Shown here: in pieces, positions 47,091 through 56,474 of the stretch
Numbering within the stretch: position 1 is the first letter of the stretch
Layout of the letters: each line of letters begins with the position of its first letter
From: Mesorhizobium sp.
Lineage (GTDB): Bacteria > Pseudomonadota > Alphaproteobacteria > Rhizobiales > Rhizobiaceae
Direction: 5' to 3'
Assembly: GCF_024710845.1 (NCBI RefSeq)
Contig: NZ_JANJTZ010000018.1
Coordinates: 85,185-149,184 of the forward strand
DNA: 64,000 nucleotides
Made by a program: the position numbers and the translations under genes
Notes under the pieces: model-generated
The model's input: only the letters and a program-made list of their open reading frames with translations
The model's database searches: none
What the model was told of the DNA's origin: nothing

Positions 47091-48026
47091 ATGAGCTCAG
47101 CTATGAAGCGCGCCAGATTCGCGACCGTCGCAGCCATCCTGGCCATACTGGGAGCAGCCGCTGTGCTGCCCGGGGCGCCGGCGATGGCGAGCGAGATCAA
47201 ATACATCGTCAACAACACGGCGGTAACCAGCTACGACATCCAGCGCCGTGCCGCCCTCAACAGGCTGTTCCGCCAGAAGGGCGGCGCCGAAAAAGCGGCG
47301 CAGGACATGGTCGAGCAGGCCCTGAAGTCCGAGGAATTGGCACGCCGGAACATCCGCATCTCCAAGCAGACGGTCGACGAGAGCTACAACCGCTTCGCGA
47401 CGTCGAACAAGCTCAAGCCGGCGCAGTTGGACCAGATCCTCAGTCAGGCGGGGATCGGCCGGGATCACATGAAGGAATTCATCCGCATCCAGATGGGCTG
47501 GAGCCAGCTTCTCGGTTCCCGCTACCGCTCCACCGGCATGATGACCGAGCAGCAGATGGTGCGCAAAGTCTTCGAGCTCGGGGGCAAGAAGCCGTCGGCG
47601 ACCGAATATCTGTTGCAGAAAGTGACCTTCGTCGTGCCGCAGAAGGAGCGCGGCACGATCCTTGGCAAGCGCAAACGCGAGGCCGAAGCCATGCGCCAGC
47701 GCTTCAACAGCTGCGAAACGACGCGCCAGTTCGCGAAGGGGCTGATCGACGTCAACGTGCAGGACATTCCACGCATCCTCGAGCCCGAACTGCCGCCGGA
47801 CTGGGAAAAGCAGATCAAGGCGGCGAAGCCCGGAACCGCGACCCCCGTTCGCGAAACACCGGCCGGCGTCGAATTCATCGGCGTTTGCTCGTCGCGCGAG
47901 GTTAGCGACGACCGCGCCGCCCAGATGATGCTGCAGGCCGACGGCAAGATGGACGAGAAGGCGGAAGAGCTCAGCAAAAAATACGTCGAAGAACTGCGCA
48001 AGGTCGCGCGCATCGTCCAGAAGTAG
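47091..48026 (+). CDS. SurA-like periplasmic chaperone, degenerate PPIase
   Basis: 311 aa with signal peptide (AAILAILGAAAVLPGAPAMAS). The N-terminal helical domain (NNTAVTSYDIQRRAALNRLF, VEQALKSEELARR) matches SurA N-terminal chaperone domains. The following region (~160-290) aligns with a parvulin domain by position (SATEYLLQKVTFVVP), but I cannot see the usual parvulin active-site signature, so it may be a chaperone only. It lies between lptD and pdxA, the place of surA in E. coli. ATG at 47091; MKRARF at 47103 is an alternative. Confidence 0.8.
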   Translation: MSSAMKRARFATVAAILAILGAAAVLPGAPAMASEIKYIVNNTAVTSYDIQRRAALNRLFRQKGGAEKAAQDMVEQALKSEELARRNIRISKQTVDESYNRFATSNKLKPAQLDQILSQAGIGRDHMKEFIRIQMGWSQLLGSRYRSTGMMTEQQMVRKVFELGGKKPSATEYLLQKVTFVVPQKERGTILGKRKREAEAMRQRFNSCETTRQFAKGLIDVNVQDIPRILEPELPPDWEKQIKAAKPGTATPVRETPAGVEFIGVCSSREVSDDRAAQMMLQADGKMDEKAEELSKKYVEELRKVARIVQK

Positions 48027-48038
48027 GGTCTCACGTCC

Positions 48039-49040
48039 ATGCTGGCCCTGAGCATCGGCGATCCGTCGGGGATCGGGGCGGATATCGTCATCGCTGCCTG
48101 GCTGCGGCGACGCGAAGAGCAGATCCCGCCATTCGCGCTGCTCGCCGACCCCGAACACCTTGCCGCGCGAGCCCGGCGTCTGGGGGTCGAGTTGCCGATC
48201 GCCGAAACCACGATCGACCTTGCGGGATCGACTTTCGACGGCGCGCTTCCGGTCGTTCCGCTCGACAACCGCTTTATCGACACGCCCGGCGCCTCCAACG
48301 TCGGCAATGCCGCCGGCATCATCGAGGCGATCGACCGCTCGGTCGGTTACGTGCTCGACGGCAAGGCGAACGCCATCGTGACGCTGCCGATCGCCAAGAA
48401 GACGCTCTATGAGGCGGGTTTTCGCCATCCCGGCCACACGGAATACCTCGCCCATCTCGCGAGTGAAGCTTCCGGCCGCGAAGAGACTGCCGTGATGATG
48501 ATCGCAGGTCCGGGCCTGCGGACCGTTCCCGTGACGATCCACATCCCCATCTCCGAGGTTCCGGCGGCATTGACGACGGACGGGATCCTGGCAACGGCCC
48601 GCATCGTCGACCGCGATCTTCGGGCCAGGTTCGGCATCGCGAGCCCGCGCCTGGCGATCCTCGGCCTCAATCCGCATGCGGGCGAAGGCGGGACGATTGG
48701 CACGGAAGACGAGGAGATCATCCTGCCAGCCGTGGAGCAGTTGCGTCATGAGGGGATCGACGCTTTCGGTCCCGCGCCGGCCGACACGATGTTCCATCCG
48801 CGCGCGCGGGCCGGCTACGACGCCGTCCTTTGCATGTACCACGACCAGGCGCTGATCCCGGCCAAGATGCTCGCCTTCGACGACGCGGTGAACGTGACGC
48901 TCGGACTGCCCTTCATCCGCACCTCGCCGGACCACGGGACGGCCTTTGATATTGCCGGAACCGGCAAGGCACGGCCGAGCAGCCTGATCGCGGCGCTGAA
49001 GCTCGCACGGGCACTGGCCGACAACCGAACGCGCGCCTGA
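48039..49040 (+). CDS. pdxA: 4-hydroxythreonine-4-phosphate dehydrogenase
   Basis: 333 aa; NAD-dependent step of the DXP-dependent pyridoxal phosphate pathway. The metal-binding histidines appear in [28 protein letters not shown] and [26 protein letters not shown] is at the N-terminus. It starts 12 nt after the SurA-like gene and abuts rsmA (1-nt overlap). Confidence 0.96.
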   Translation: MLALSIGDPSGIGADIVIAAWLRRREEQIPPFALLADPEHLAARARRLGVELPIAETTIDLAGSTFDGALPVVPLDNRFIDTPGASNVGNAAGIIEAIDRSVGYVLDGKANAIVTLPIAKKTLYEAGFRHPGHTEYLAHLASEASGREETAVMMIAGPGLRTVPVTIHIPISEVPAALTTDGILATARIVDRDLRARFGIASPRLAILGLNPHAGEGGTIGTEDEEIILPAVEQLRHEGIDAFGPAPADTMFHPRARAGYDAVLCMYHDQALIPAKMLAFDDAVNVTLGLPFIRTSPDHGTAFDIAGTGKARPSSLIAALKLARALADNRTRA

Positions 49041-49873
49041 TGAGCGCCATCGACGGCCTGCCGCCGTTGCGCGACGTGATCGAGAGGCATGGGCTGGCGG
49101 CGAAGAAGGCGCTCGGCCAGAACTTCCTGCTCGACCTCAACCTGACGGGCAAGGTTGCCCGCGCCGCCGGCGACCTTTCCGGCGCGACAGTGATCGAGGT
49201 CGGACCCGGACCCGGCGGTCTGACGCGGGCGCTTCTGATGCACAGCGCGGCAAGGGTGATCGCTATCGAGCGCGACGAGCGCTGCCTGCCGGCGCTCGCC
49301 GAAATCGCCGACGCCTATCCCGGGCGGCTCGAAATCATTTCGGGAGACGCGCTCGCGACCGATTACGTCGCCCTTGCATCCAACCTCGCGGATGTGCGGA
49401 TCGTCGCCAACCTGCCCTACAATATCGGCACGGAACTGCTGGTGAAGTGGCTGACCGTGCCAGATTGGCCGCCGTTCTGGCGCTCGATGACGTTGATGTT
49501 CCAGCGCGAAGTGGCTGAGCGGGTCGTGGCGAAGGCGGGCGACGACGCCTATGGTCGCCTCGGCGTGCTCGCCGGCTGGCGCTCCGAGGCCCGCATCGCT
49601 TTCGACATTTCCCCGCAGGCTTTCTGGCCGCCGCCGAAGGTGACTTCCTCGGTCGTGCACATCGTGCCGAGGCCCAGCCCGCTCCCCGCCGACCTGAAGA
49701 GGCTCGAGAGGGTGACCCTTGCCGCCTTCGGGCAGCGCCGCAAGATGCTGCGCCAGAGCCTGAAGGGCATCGGCGGCGAGACGCTTCTGGCGAAGGCAGG
49801 GATAGATGGCACGCGGCGGGCGGAGACGCTGAGCGTCGAGGAATTCGTCAGGCTGGCGAATGGGCTCGGCTGA
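49040..49873 (+). CDS. rsmA: 16S rRNA (A1518/A1519-N6,N6)-dimethyltransferase
   Basis: 277 aa (KsgA). SAM-binding and catalytic motifs are clear: [32 protein letters not shown], and [16 protein letters not shown] with the catalytic NLPY. It is the last gene of the lptF-lptG-lptD-surA-like-pdxA-rsmA run. apaG/apaH, which follow in some enterics, are absent. Convergent with gmk 12 nt away. Confidence 0.96.
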   Translation: MSAIDGLPPLRDVIERHGLAAKKALGQNFLLDLNLTGKVARAAGDLSGATVIEVGPGPGGLTRALLMHSAARVIAIERDERCLPALAEIADAYPGRLEIISGDALATDYVALASNLADVRIVANLPYNIGTELLVKWLTVPDWPPFWRSMTLMFQREVAERVVAKAGDDAYGRLGVLAGWRSEARIAFDISPQAFWPPPKVTSSVVHIVPRPSPLPADLKRLERVTLAAFGQRRKMLRQSLKGIGGETLLAKAGIDGTRRAETLSVEEFVRLANGLG

Positions 49874-49885
49874 ACCGCGAACCCA

Positions 49886-50542
49886 TCAGGCCAGCTTTTC
49901 GTCGAGCAGCCTGGTGACGAAATCGAACAGACCCGGCCTGCGATCGCGGCGAAGCCGCTCGGCGGTGACGATCGCGCGCACTTCCGAATAGGCGCGGTCG
50001 AGATCGTCATTGATCACGACATAGTCGTAGGATCGCCAGTGCTCGATCTCGACGCGGGCATTGGTCAGCCGCTTCTCGATGACCGCGTCCGAATCCTCCG
50101 CCCGGCGACGAAGCCTGGTCTTCAGTTCCCCCATCGACGGAGGCAGGATGAAGATCGAGACGATGTCGGCCCGCATCTTCTCGTTGAGCTGTTCGGCGCC
50201 CTGCCAGTCGATGTCGAACAGCATGTCGCGGCCGTCCGCTATCGCCGCCTCGGCCGGTTCGCGGGGCGTGCCATAGCAATTGCCGTGCACCTCCGCCCAT
50301 TCGAGCAGGGCCTCGCTGTCGCGCAACCGGTCGAACTCGCGCTGCGAGATGAAATGATAGTGCACGTCGTCGATCTCGCTCGGGCGGCGCGGGCGCGTCG
50401 TCACGCTGACGGACAGTTCGAGCCCCGTATCATGTTCGAGCAGATTGCGCGCGATCGTCGACTTGCCCGCCCCGGAGGGTGAGGACAGGACCAGCATCAG
50501 GCCACGCCGCCTGATTGCGGGTGAGGCTTTCTCGGCCGCCAT
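49886..50542 (-). CDS. gmk: Guanylate kinase
   Basis: 218 aa. Phosphorylates GMP. P-loop [15 protein letters not shown]-binding [18 protein letters not shown], and [14 protein letters not shown] are all present. Ends in a short extension [17 protein letters not shown]. It is the last gene of the yicC-gmk pair (3-nt gap). Confidence 0.97.
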   Translation of the reverse strand: MAAEKASPAIRRRGLMLVLSSPSGAGKSTIARNLLEHDTGLELSVSVTTRPRRPSEIDDVHYHFISQREFDRLRDSEALLEWAEVHGNCYGTPREPAEAAIADGRDMLFDIDWQGAEQLNEKMRADIVSIFILPPSMGELKTRLRRRAEDSDAVIEKRLTNARVEIEHWRSYDYVVINDDLDRAYSEVRAIVTAERLRRDRRPGLFDFVTRLLDEKLA

Positions 50543-50545
50543 CGC

Positions 50546-51433
50546 CTACTCCAGATTCTGAACCTGTTCGCGAAACTGGTCGACGACCGCCTTCAGCTCG
50601 AGCCCGATCGCGGTCACCGACGCAGCGTTCGATTTAGAGCAAAGCGTATTCGATTCGCGATTGAATTCCTGCGACAGGAAATCGAGCTTGCGTCCCGCCG
50701 CGCCGCCGGACTCGAGCAGGGCACGACCCGACGCGACATGCGTCTTCAACCGGTCGATCTCCTCGCGGATGTCGGCCTTGGTGGCAAGGAAGGCTGCCTC
50801 CGTGTGGAGGCGCTGTTCGTCGAGCGACGGCGCAGCGTCGATCAGCAGCTTCACCTGCTGGGCGATGCGCTCCCGAATGGCCGCCGGCTCGCGCGAACCG
50901 TCCGCTTCGGCGCGCAGCGTCAGCTGTTCGATCGTGTCGAGATGACCGAGAAGAAGCTGCTTCAACGCGGCCCCCTCGTGCTCTCGCGCCGACGACAGCC
51001 CGTCGAGCGCGCGTTCCAGAACCGCGATGATCTCCGCGTCGGTCCTTTCAAAGCCCTCGACCGGCTCGGCGGTTTCGGGAACTTCCAGGACGCCGCGAAG
51101 GGAGAGCAGTCCGTCGGCCGTCGGGGGCGCGCAGCCGAACTGCTTTTCGAGCCGCTTCGCTAGGGCCGCGACATCCTTCAGGAATTCCTCGTTCACGACC
51201 GGCGTCGTCGTCAGTCCGACGCGCGCGTAGGTGAGCGTCGCCTGGACATTGCCGCGCGAGAAGCGCTTCTGCACCGCCTGCCGCGCAGGCATTTCCAGCC
51301 GGTCGAACCCGGGCGGCAGGCGCAGCCGCACGTCGAGACCCTTGCCGTTCACCGAGCGCGTTTCCCAGGCGATGCTCGCACCCTCGGTGCCGCCGCTCGC
51401 CCGGGCGAAACCGGTCATACTCTGAAGCGCCAT
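50546..51433 (-). CDS. YicC-family endoribonuclease
   Basis: 295 aa. LQSMTGFARASG at the start and the C-terminal GRKLDFLSQEFNRESNTLCS with an EFNREAN-like signature typify YicC (DUF1732). The family acts as an RNA endonuclease that helps degrade some small RNAs. It comes before gmk with a 3-nt gap, a conserved neighbourhood. Confidence 0.93.
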   Translation of the reverse strand: MALQSMTGFARASGGTEGASIAWETRSVNGKGLDVRLRLPPGFDRLEMPARQAVQKRFSRGNVQATLTYARVGLTTTPVVNEEFLKDVAALAKRLEKQFGCAPPTADGLLSLRGVLEVPETAEPVEGFERTDAEIIAVLERALDGLSSAREHEGAALKQLLLGHLDTIEQLTLRAEADGSREPAAIRERIAQQVKLLIDAAPSLDEQRLHTEAAFLATKADIREEIDRLKTHVASGRALLESGGAAGRKLDFLSQEFNRESNTLCSKSNAASVTAIGLELKAVVDQFREQVQNLE

Positions 51434-51473
51434 GTCCCCACCCGTCCCACTGCGCCTATCGAGACAGGCGCGG

Positions 51474-52673
51474 TCACTGGCTCGTGCCGGTTGTCCCGGC
51501 GGTGCCAGTCTTCCCGGCTTCGGCCGCGGCCTTCGCCGCTTCTTCCGCCTGTTTCTTTTCGATGGCGCGCCAGCGCGCGACGTTCTCGTTGTGCTCTTCT
51601 AGCGTCGCCGCGAAGACGTGCCCGCCGGTACCGTCCGCGACGAAATAGAGATCGTCGGTCTTGGACGGGTTGGCCACGGCCTCCAGTGCCGCGCGGCCGG
51701 GATTGGCGATCGGCGTCGGCGGCAGGCCGTCGATTGTATAGGTGTTGTAGGGTGTCGGCTTGTCGATGTCCGAGCGGGTGATCGGCTTGTCGGCCGGCTT
51801 ACCCTTGCCGCCATAGATACCGTAGACGATCGTCGGATCAGACTGCAGGCGCATGCCCTTCTTGAGGCGGTTGATGAAGACAGCCGCGACGCGCGAGCGC
51901 TCGTCGGCGACGCCGGTCTCCTTCTCGACGATGGAGGCGAGGGTGACGAATTCGTTGATGTCCTTGAGCGGCAGGTCGGGCGAACGTCTGGCCCAGATGG
52001 TCTCGACCAGTTCCTGCTGTTCGGCGATCATCTTGCTGATGACCTCCTTGCGGCTCGTGCCGCGCGTCACGCGCTGGGTATCGGCGATCAGGCCGCCTTC
52101 CGGCGGCATTTCCGCCGGCATCTCGCCGGTGAGCGCCTCGTTGGTGGCGATGCGCGCGAAAGCCTGTTCGACGGTCAGGCCCTCGGGCAGCGTCAGCGAG
52201 TAGAGCACCGACTTGCCACTCTTCAGCAGTTCCATGATCTCGCGCATGGAAGCGCCGGCTTTGACCTCGTATTCGCCGGCCTTCAGCGCCGAGTCGTTGC
52301 CGTAAGCGCGCACGCCCAGGCGGAAAATGTTGGCGTCGCTGATCAGCCGGTTGCGTTCCAGGATAAGGGCGATCTCGTTGACGCCCGTGTTCGGCTTGAT
52401 AAGGACCGTATCGTTCTTGGTCGACGGCCCAGGTCCCTCGAAGACCGATTTGCCGTACCAAACGGCCAAGCCTGCGCCGATTGTCACCAGCACGATCGCC
52501 GACATGAGGAAGTTCATGAAGATGATGAACTGGCCACGTGCCCGGCGCGAACGGCGTGGCGGCATGGGGCCGGGCATCGCCCGCAGCGCTTCGCTCGCCG
52601 ACTTCGGGACGATCGGTTTCGACTGCTCGGCGCGGGCGCCGAAGCTGCCGTTGTCCGATGGATTTGTGCTCAT
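51474..52673 (-). CDS. mltG: Endolytic murein transglycosylase
   Basis: 399 aa. A cytoplasmic, basic N-terminal tail (~55 residues) precedes one TM helix (FIIFMNFLMSAIVLVTIGAGLAVW), then LysM-like and YceG domains in the periplasm. The catalytic Glu lies in FVTLASIVEKETGVA. The C-terminus ends in an Ala/Gly/Thr-rich tail. It cleaves nascent glycan strands to set their length. It follows fabF by 106 nt. Confidence 0.94.
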   Translation of the reverse strand: MSTNPSDNGSFGARAEQSKPIVPKSASEALRAMPGPMPPRRSRRARGQFIIFMNFLMSAIVLVTIGAGLAVWYGKSVFEGPGPSTKNDTVLIKPNTGVNEIALILERNRLISDANIFRLGVRAYGNDSALKAGEYEVKAGASMREIMELLKSGKSVLYSLTLPEGLTVEQAFARIATNEALTGEMPAEMPPEGGLIADTQRVTRGTSRKEVISKMIAEQQELVETIWARRSPDLPLKDINEFVTLASIVEKETGVADERSRVAAVFINRLKKGMRLQSDPTIVYGIYGGKGKPADKPITRSDIDKPTPYNTYTIDGLPPTPIANPGRAALEAVANPSKTDDLYFVADGTGGHVFAATLEEHNENVARWRAIEKKQAEEAAKAAAEAGKTGTAGTTGTSQ

Positions 52674-52778
52674 CGTTCCGCGCTCATGGTCAGGTGACAG
52701 GGCGTCGACACTACTGTCGAATATGGCGAAATTGACGCAACGCGCAGGCTGCCGGCCGAACCTTGGGAGCGATTCGGC

Positions 52779-54041
52779 TCAGCCCGCATAGCGCTGGAAA
52801 ATCAGCGAGGCGTTGGTGCCGCCGAATCCGAAGGAGTTCGACAGGACGGTGTTGATTTCGCGCTTGCGTGGCGTGTTCGGCACGAGGTCGATCGGGGTTT
52901 CGGCCGACGGGTTGTCGAGATTGATGGTTGCCGGCGCGATGTTGTCGCGCATCGCCAGAATCGAGAAGATCGCCTCGGCCGCGCCGGCGGCTCCCAGCAG
53001 GTGGCCGGTCGACGACTTGGTCGACGACATGGAAACCCTGGAGGCGGAATTACCGAGCAGGCGTTCGACGGCCGCCAGTTCGATCGTGTCGGCCATGGTC
53101 GAGGTACCATGTGCGTTGATGTAGTCGATGTCGGCGGCCGTGATCTTCGCGCGCTTCAGCGCGGCGCTCATCGAGCGGTAAGCGCCGTCGCCGTCTTCAG
53201 CCGGAGCGGTGATGTGGTACGCGTCGCCGGACATGCCGTAGCCGGTCCATTCGGCATAGATCTTCGCGCCGCGCGCCTTGGCATGTTCGAGCTCTTCGAG
53301 CACGACGACGCCAGCACCCTCGCCCATGACGAAGCCGTCGCGGTCGCGGTCGTAGGGCCGAGAGGCCTTCTCGGGCGTATCGTTCCATGAAGTCGAAAGG
53401 GCGCGGCAGGCGGCGAAGCCGGCGACCGACAGGCGGGTGATCGGTGATTCCGTTCCCCCTGCCACCATCACGTCGGCATCGCCCAGCATGACGATGCGGG
53501 CGGCGTCGCCGATGGCGTGCGCGCCGGTCGAGCAGGCAGTCACGACGGAATGGTTCGGACCTTTCAGCTTGTGCCGGATCGAGACCTGGCCGGAGACGAG
53601 GTTGATGATGTTGCCAGGGATGAAGAACGGGCTGATGCGGCGCGGGCCGCGCTCGTGCAGGATCAGCGTGTTCTCGGATATGCCCTCGATGCCGCCGATG
53701 CCGCAGCCGATCATCACGCCGGTGGCGTTCTGGTCGTCGGACGTCTTGGGCGCCCAGCCGGCATCCTTCAGCGCCTCGTCAGCGGCGGCGATGCCGTAAA
53801 TGATGAAGTCGCCGATCTTGCGCTGTTCCTTCGGTTCAAGGAACTGATCGGGGTTGAAGGTTGCGTCGCTGCCGTCGCCGCGGGGGATGCTGCAGGCGAT
53901 CTTGCACGGCAGGTCCGAAGTATCGAACTTGGTGATCGCGCTGGCCGCACTCTTGCCCGAAAGGAGCTGCCGCCAGCCATGCTCGACGCCAACGCCATAA
54001 GGCGACAGCAGACCCATGCCGGTTACGACGACGCGCCTCAT
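52779..54041 (-). CDS. fabF: Beta-ketoacyl-ACP synthase II
   Basis: 420 aa. Catalytic Cys in VTACSTGAHAIGDAA and the two His in NAHGTSTMADTIE and SSTGHLLGAAGAAEA, the Cys-His-His triad of KAS I/II. FGFGGTNASLIF is near the C-terminus. It elongates acyl-ACP, including the cyclopropane/unsaturated precursors. The gap of 70 nt after acpP contains a hairpin. Confidence 0.96.
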   Translation of the reverse strand: MRRVVVTGMGLLSPYGVGVEHGWRQLLSGKSAASAITKFDTSDLPCKIACSIPRGDGSDATFNPDQFLEPKEQRKIGDFIIYGIAAADEALKDAGWAPKTSDDQNATGVMIGCGIGGIEGISENTLILHERGPRRISPFFIPGNIINLVSGQVSIRHKLKGPNHSVVTACSTGAHAIGDAARIVMLGDADVMVAGGTESPITRLSVAGFAACRALSTSWNDTPEKASRPYDRDRDGFVMGEGAGVVVLEELEHAKARGAKIYAEWTGYGMSGDAYHITAPAEDGDGAYRSMSAALKRAKITAADIDYINAHGTSTMADTIELAAVERLLGNSASRVSMSSTKSSTGHLLGAAGAAEAIFSILAMRDNIAPATINLDNPSAETPIDLVPNTPRKREINTVLSNSFGFGGTNASLIFQRYAG

Positions 54042-54082
54042 CCAGGTCTCTCTTGTCTTAAGGAATCTGATGCGGCCGGAAT

Positions 54083-54102
54083 GGGCGCGCCTCAGCGCGC
54101 CC
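54083..54102 (-). promoter_or_regulatory. Intercistronic hairpin between acpP and fabF
   Basis: Perfect 8-bp stem gggcgcgc (54083-54090) with gcgcgccc (54095-54102), 4-nt loop, placed 10 nt after the acpP stop. Without a U-tract it is likely to be a partial terminator or mRNA stabiliser, fitting the much higher demand for ACP than for FabF. Confidence 0.55.
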
Positions 54103-54111
54103 GAGCCGAAC

Positions 54112-54348
54112 TCAGGCCGAAGCCTTGTCGATATACTTCACCGCATCGCCGACCGTCAGGATGGTCTCGGCGGCATCGTCCGGAATCTCGACGCCGAACT
54201 CTTCCTCGAACGCCATGACCAGTTCGACGGTGTCCAGGCTGTCTGCGCCCAGGTCGTCGATGAAGCTCGCGCCTTCCGTGACTTTCTCGGCATCGACGCC
54301 GAGATGCTCGACGACGATCTTCTTGACGCGTTCTGCGGTGTCGCTCAT
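54112..54348 (-). CDS. acpP: Acyl carrier protein
   Basis: 78 aa, acidic. The phosphopantetheine attachment serine is in [20 protein letters not shown]. Starts [19 protein letters not shown]. Carries growing acyl chains to FabF, FabG and FabD. The 190-nt gap upstream (to fabG) likely has its own promoter. Confidence 0.98.
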   Translation of the reverse strand: MSDTAERVKKIVVEHLGVDAEKVTEGASFIDDLGADSLDTVELVMAFEEEFGVEIPDDAAETILTVGDAVKYIDKASA

Positions 54349-54538
54349 TTGGGCATCCTCGTATTCACGTTTGTTTGAACCTCGTTAGCGACCCGATTGC
54401 CGCTAATCAAGCTGAAAAGACTTACCGTCCACGACGGTACCTACAGCGTCGAAAAATGCTTCGCCGATGGGGTCGAGCGCGGGATTACACGAAAAAACCA
54501 CGCCGTCCAAGGCGAAAACCGCGCCGACACCCCGCGGT

Positions 54539-55276
54539 TCAGATCATCACCATACCACCGTTGACGTGCAGCGTCTGACCGGTGACGTAGGCCGCCTCGG
54601 CGGAGGCGAGGTAGAGGACGGCGGCCGCGATATCCGCACCTACGCCCATACGCTTCATCGGCACGGCGCCGAGGATCGTCTCTTTCTGCTTGTCGTTAAG
54701 CTTGTCCGTCATCGCGGATTCGATGAAGCCCGGCGCGACACAGTTCACGGTGACGTTGCGGCTGGCGATTTCCTGCGCCAATGACTTGGAGAATCCGATC
54801 ATGCCGGCCTTGGAGGCGCAGTAGTTGGCCTGGCCCGGATTGCCGGTAACGCCCACGATCGACGTGATATTGATGATGCGCCCGTAGCGGCGGCGCATCA
54901 TCGGGTGCGTCAGTTCGCGGGTGAGACGGAAGGCCGAACCGAGATTGACCTCAAGCACCTTGTCCCAATCCTCGTCGGACATGCGCACGAACAGCCCGTC
55001 GCGGGTGATGCCTGCATTGTTGACGAGAATGTCGACACCGCCGAGGTCGGCCTCGGCCTTCTGGCCGAGCTGCTTCACCGCCTCGCGGTCGGAGAGATCG
55101 GCAGGGAAGACCTGGACACGGTCGCCAAGCTCGGCCGCGAGTGCGTCGAGCTTTTCCTGGCGCGTGCCGTGAATGCCCACGGTCGCGCCCTGCCCGTGAA
55201 GGGTGCGGGCAATCGCCTCGCCTAAGCCGCCCGTGGCTCCGGTGACGAGCGCCTTGCGGCCTGTCAGATCGAACAT
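54539..55276 (-). CDS. fabG: 3-oxoacyl-ACP reductase
   Basis: 245-aa SDR. NADP motif TGATGGLGEAIA, catalytic Ser in NITSIVGVTGNPG followed by YCASK, and the C-terminal TGQTLHVNGGMVMI, as in FabG. Reduces beta-ketoacyl-ACP. It lies 50 nt after fabD. Confidence 0.96.
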   Translation of the reverse strand: MFDLTGRKALVTGATGGLGEAIARTLHGQGATVGIHGTRQEKLDALAAELGDRVQVFPADLSDREAVKQLGQKAEADLGGVDILVNNAGITRDGLFVRMSDEDWDKVLEVNLGSAFRLTRELTHPMMRRRYGRIINITSIVGVTGNPGQANYCASKAGMIGFSKSLAQEIASRNVTVNCVAPGFIESAMTDKLNDKQKETILGAVPMKRMGVGADIAAAVLYLASAEAAYVTGQTLHVNGGMVMI

Positions 55277-55326
55277 GGAGAACTCCCGTCGGTTGTCGCG
55301 CCCGGTGTACGTGGGCGGGTATGTGC

Positions 55327-56268
55327 CTAAGCGAGCTGCGCGACCGCGGCATCGATGTCGGCGGCCGTGCCGACATTCGCGGTGGCAATGTCGCGATTGA
55401 TGCGACGTGCGAGGCCGGAAAGAACCTTCCCAGAGCCTATTTCATAAAGCGTCGAGACATTGTTGGCGGCGAACCACTCGACCGTCTCTCGCCAGCGGAC
55501 ACGACCCGTGACCTGCTCGACCAGACGCCTTGCTATCTCGTCGGCGTCGGTGAGCGGCTGGACGACGACGTTCGAGATGACCGGGACGACGGGCGGGTTC
55601 CTGGCAACCTTCGCCAGCGCCACGCGCATCGCGTCGGCCGCAGGTGCCATCAGGGCCGAATGGAAGGGAGCGGAAACCTGGAGCATCAGGGCGCGCTTGG
55701 CGCCCTTCTCGGTGCAGAGCTTCGCGGCCTGCTCGACGGCGGCCTTGGCGCCGGAAATGACGAGTTGTCCGCCGCCATTGTCATTGGCGATCTGGCAGAC
55801 CGAGCCTCGCCCAGCCTCGGCGCAGGCCGCTTCGACGTCGGCCGGCTCCAGCCCGATGATGGCGGCCATCGCGCCCTCTCCCACCGGCACCGCCGCCTGC
55901 ATCGCATCGCCCCGGATCCGCAGGAGACGCGCGGTGTCGGCAAGCGACAGCATCCCGGCGGCGCACAGCGCCGAATACTCGCCGAGCGAATGACCCGCCA
56001 CGTAGGCGACATGATCGAGAACGGTGACGCCCCGCGCCTCCAGAACCCTGATCGCTGCCATCGAGACCGCCATCAGCGCCGGTTGCGCATTGGAGGTGAG
56101 CGTCAGCGTTTCCTCAGGCCCTTCCCACATGATCGCGGAGAGCTTCTGGCCGAGCGCGTCGTCCACTTCGTTGAACACGGCGCGCGCCTCCGGGAAGGCA
56201 TCGGCGAGGTCCTTGCCCATGCCGACGGCCTGGCTGCCCTGGCCCGGAAATGTGAAAGCGACCGACAT
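55327..56268 (-). CDS. fabD: Malonyl-CoA-ACP transacylase
   Basis: 313 aa. FPGQGSQAVGMGK at the N-terminus, catalytic Ser in VAGHSLGEYSALCAAG, and the catalytic His in VSAPFHSALMAPA. The second ATG (56268) is chosen because GGGAG sits 6 nt upstream; the first ATG (56274) follows the GGGAG directly. It heads fabD-fabG-acpP-fabF. Confidence 0.95.
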   Translation of the reverse strand: MSVAFTFPGQGSQAVGMGKDLADAFPEARAVFNEVDDALGQKLSAIMWEGPEETLTLTSNAQPALMAVSMAAIRVLEARGVTVLDHVAYVAGHSLGEYSALCAAGMLSLADTARLLRIRGDAMQAAVPVGEGAMAAIIGLEPADVEAACAEAGRGSVCQIANDNGGGQLVISGAKAAVEQAAKLCTEKGAKRALMLQVSAPFHSALMAPAADAMRVALAKVARNPPVVPVISNVVVQPLTDADEIARRLVEQVTGRVRWRETVEWFAANNVSTLYEIGSGKVLSGLARRINRDIATANVGTAADIDAAVAQLA

Positions 56269-56474
56269 CGGCATCTCCCGCTGCGTCTGGATCGCCCCTG
56301 TGGCGCAGCGCGGTGCGCAAAGTCAAGTGCGGGCATTTCGCAAGGGTGCGGGCAATTGATGACGCGCTGCAACATTTCTTTATTGCGCCGGCAAGGGAAC
56401 GCCTTTCTTTTGTGACAGTTGAATGACACTCGCATGAATATCGTTTGGCGCCATTCCGGGCCGGGGATATCGAT

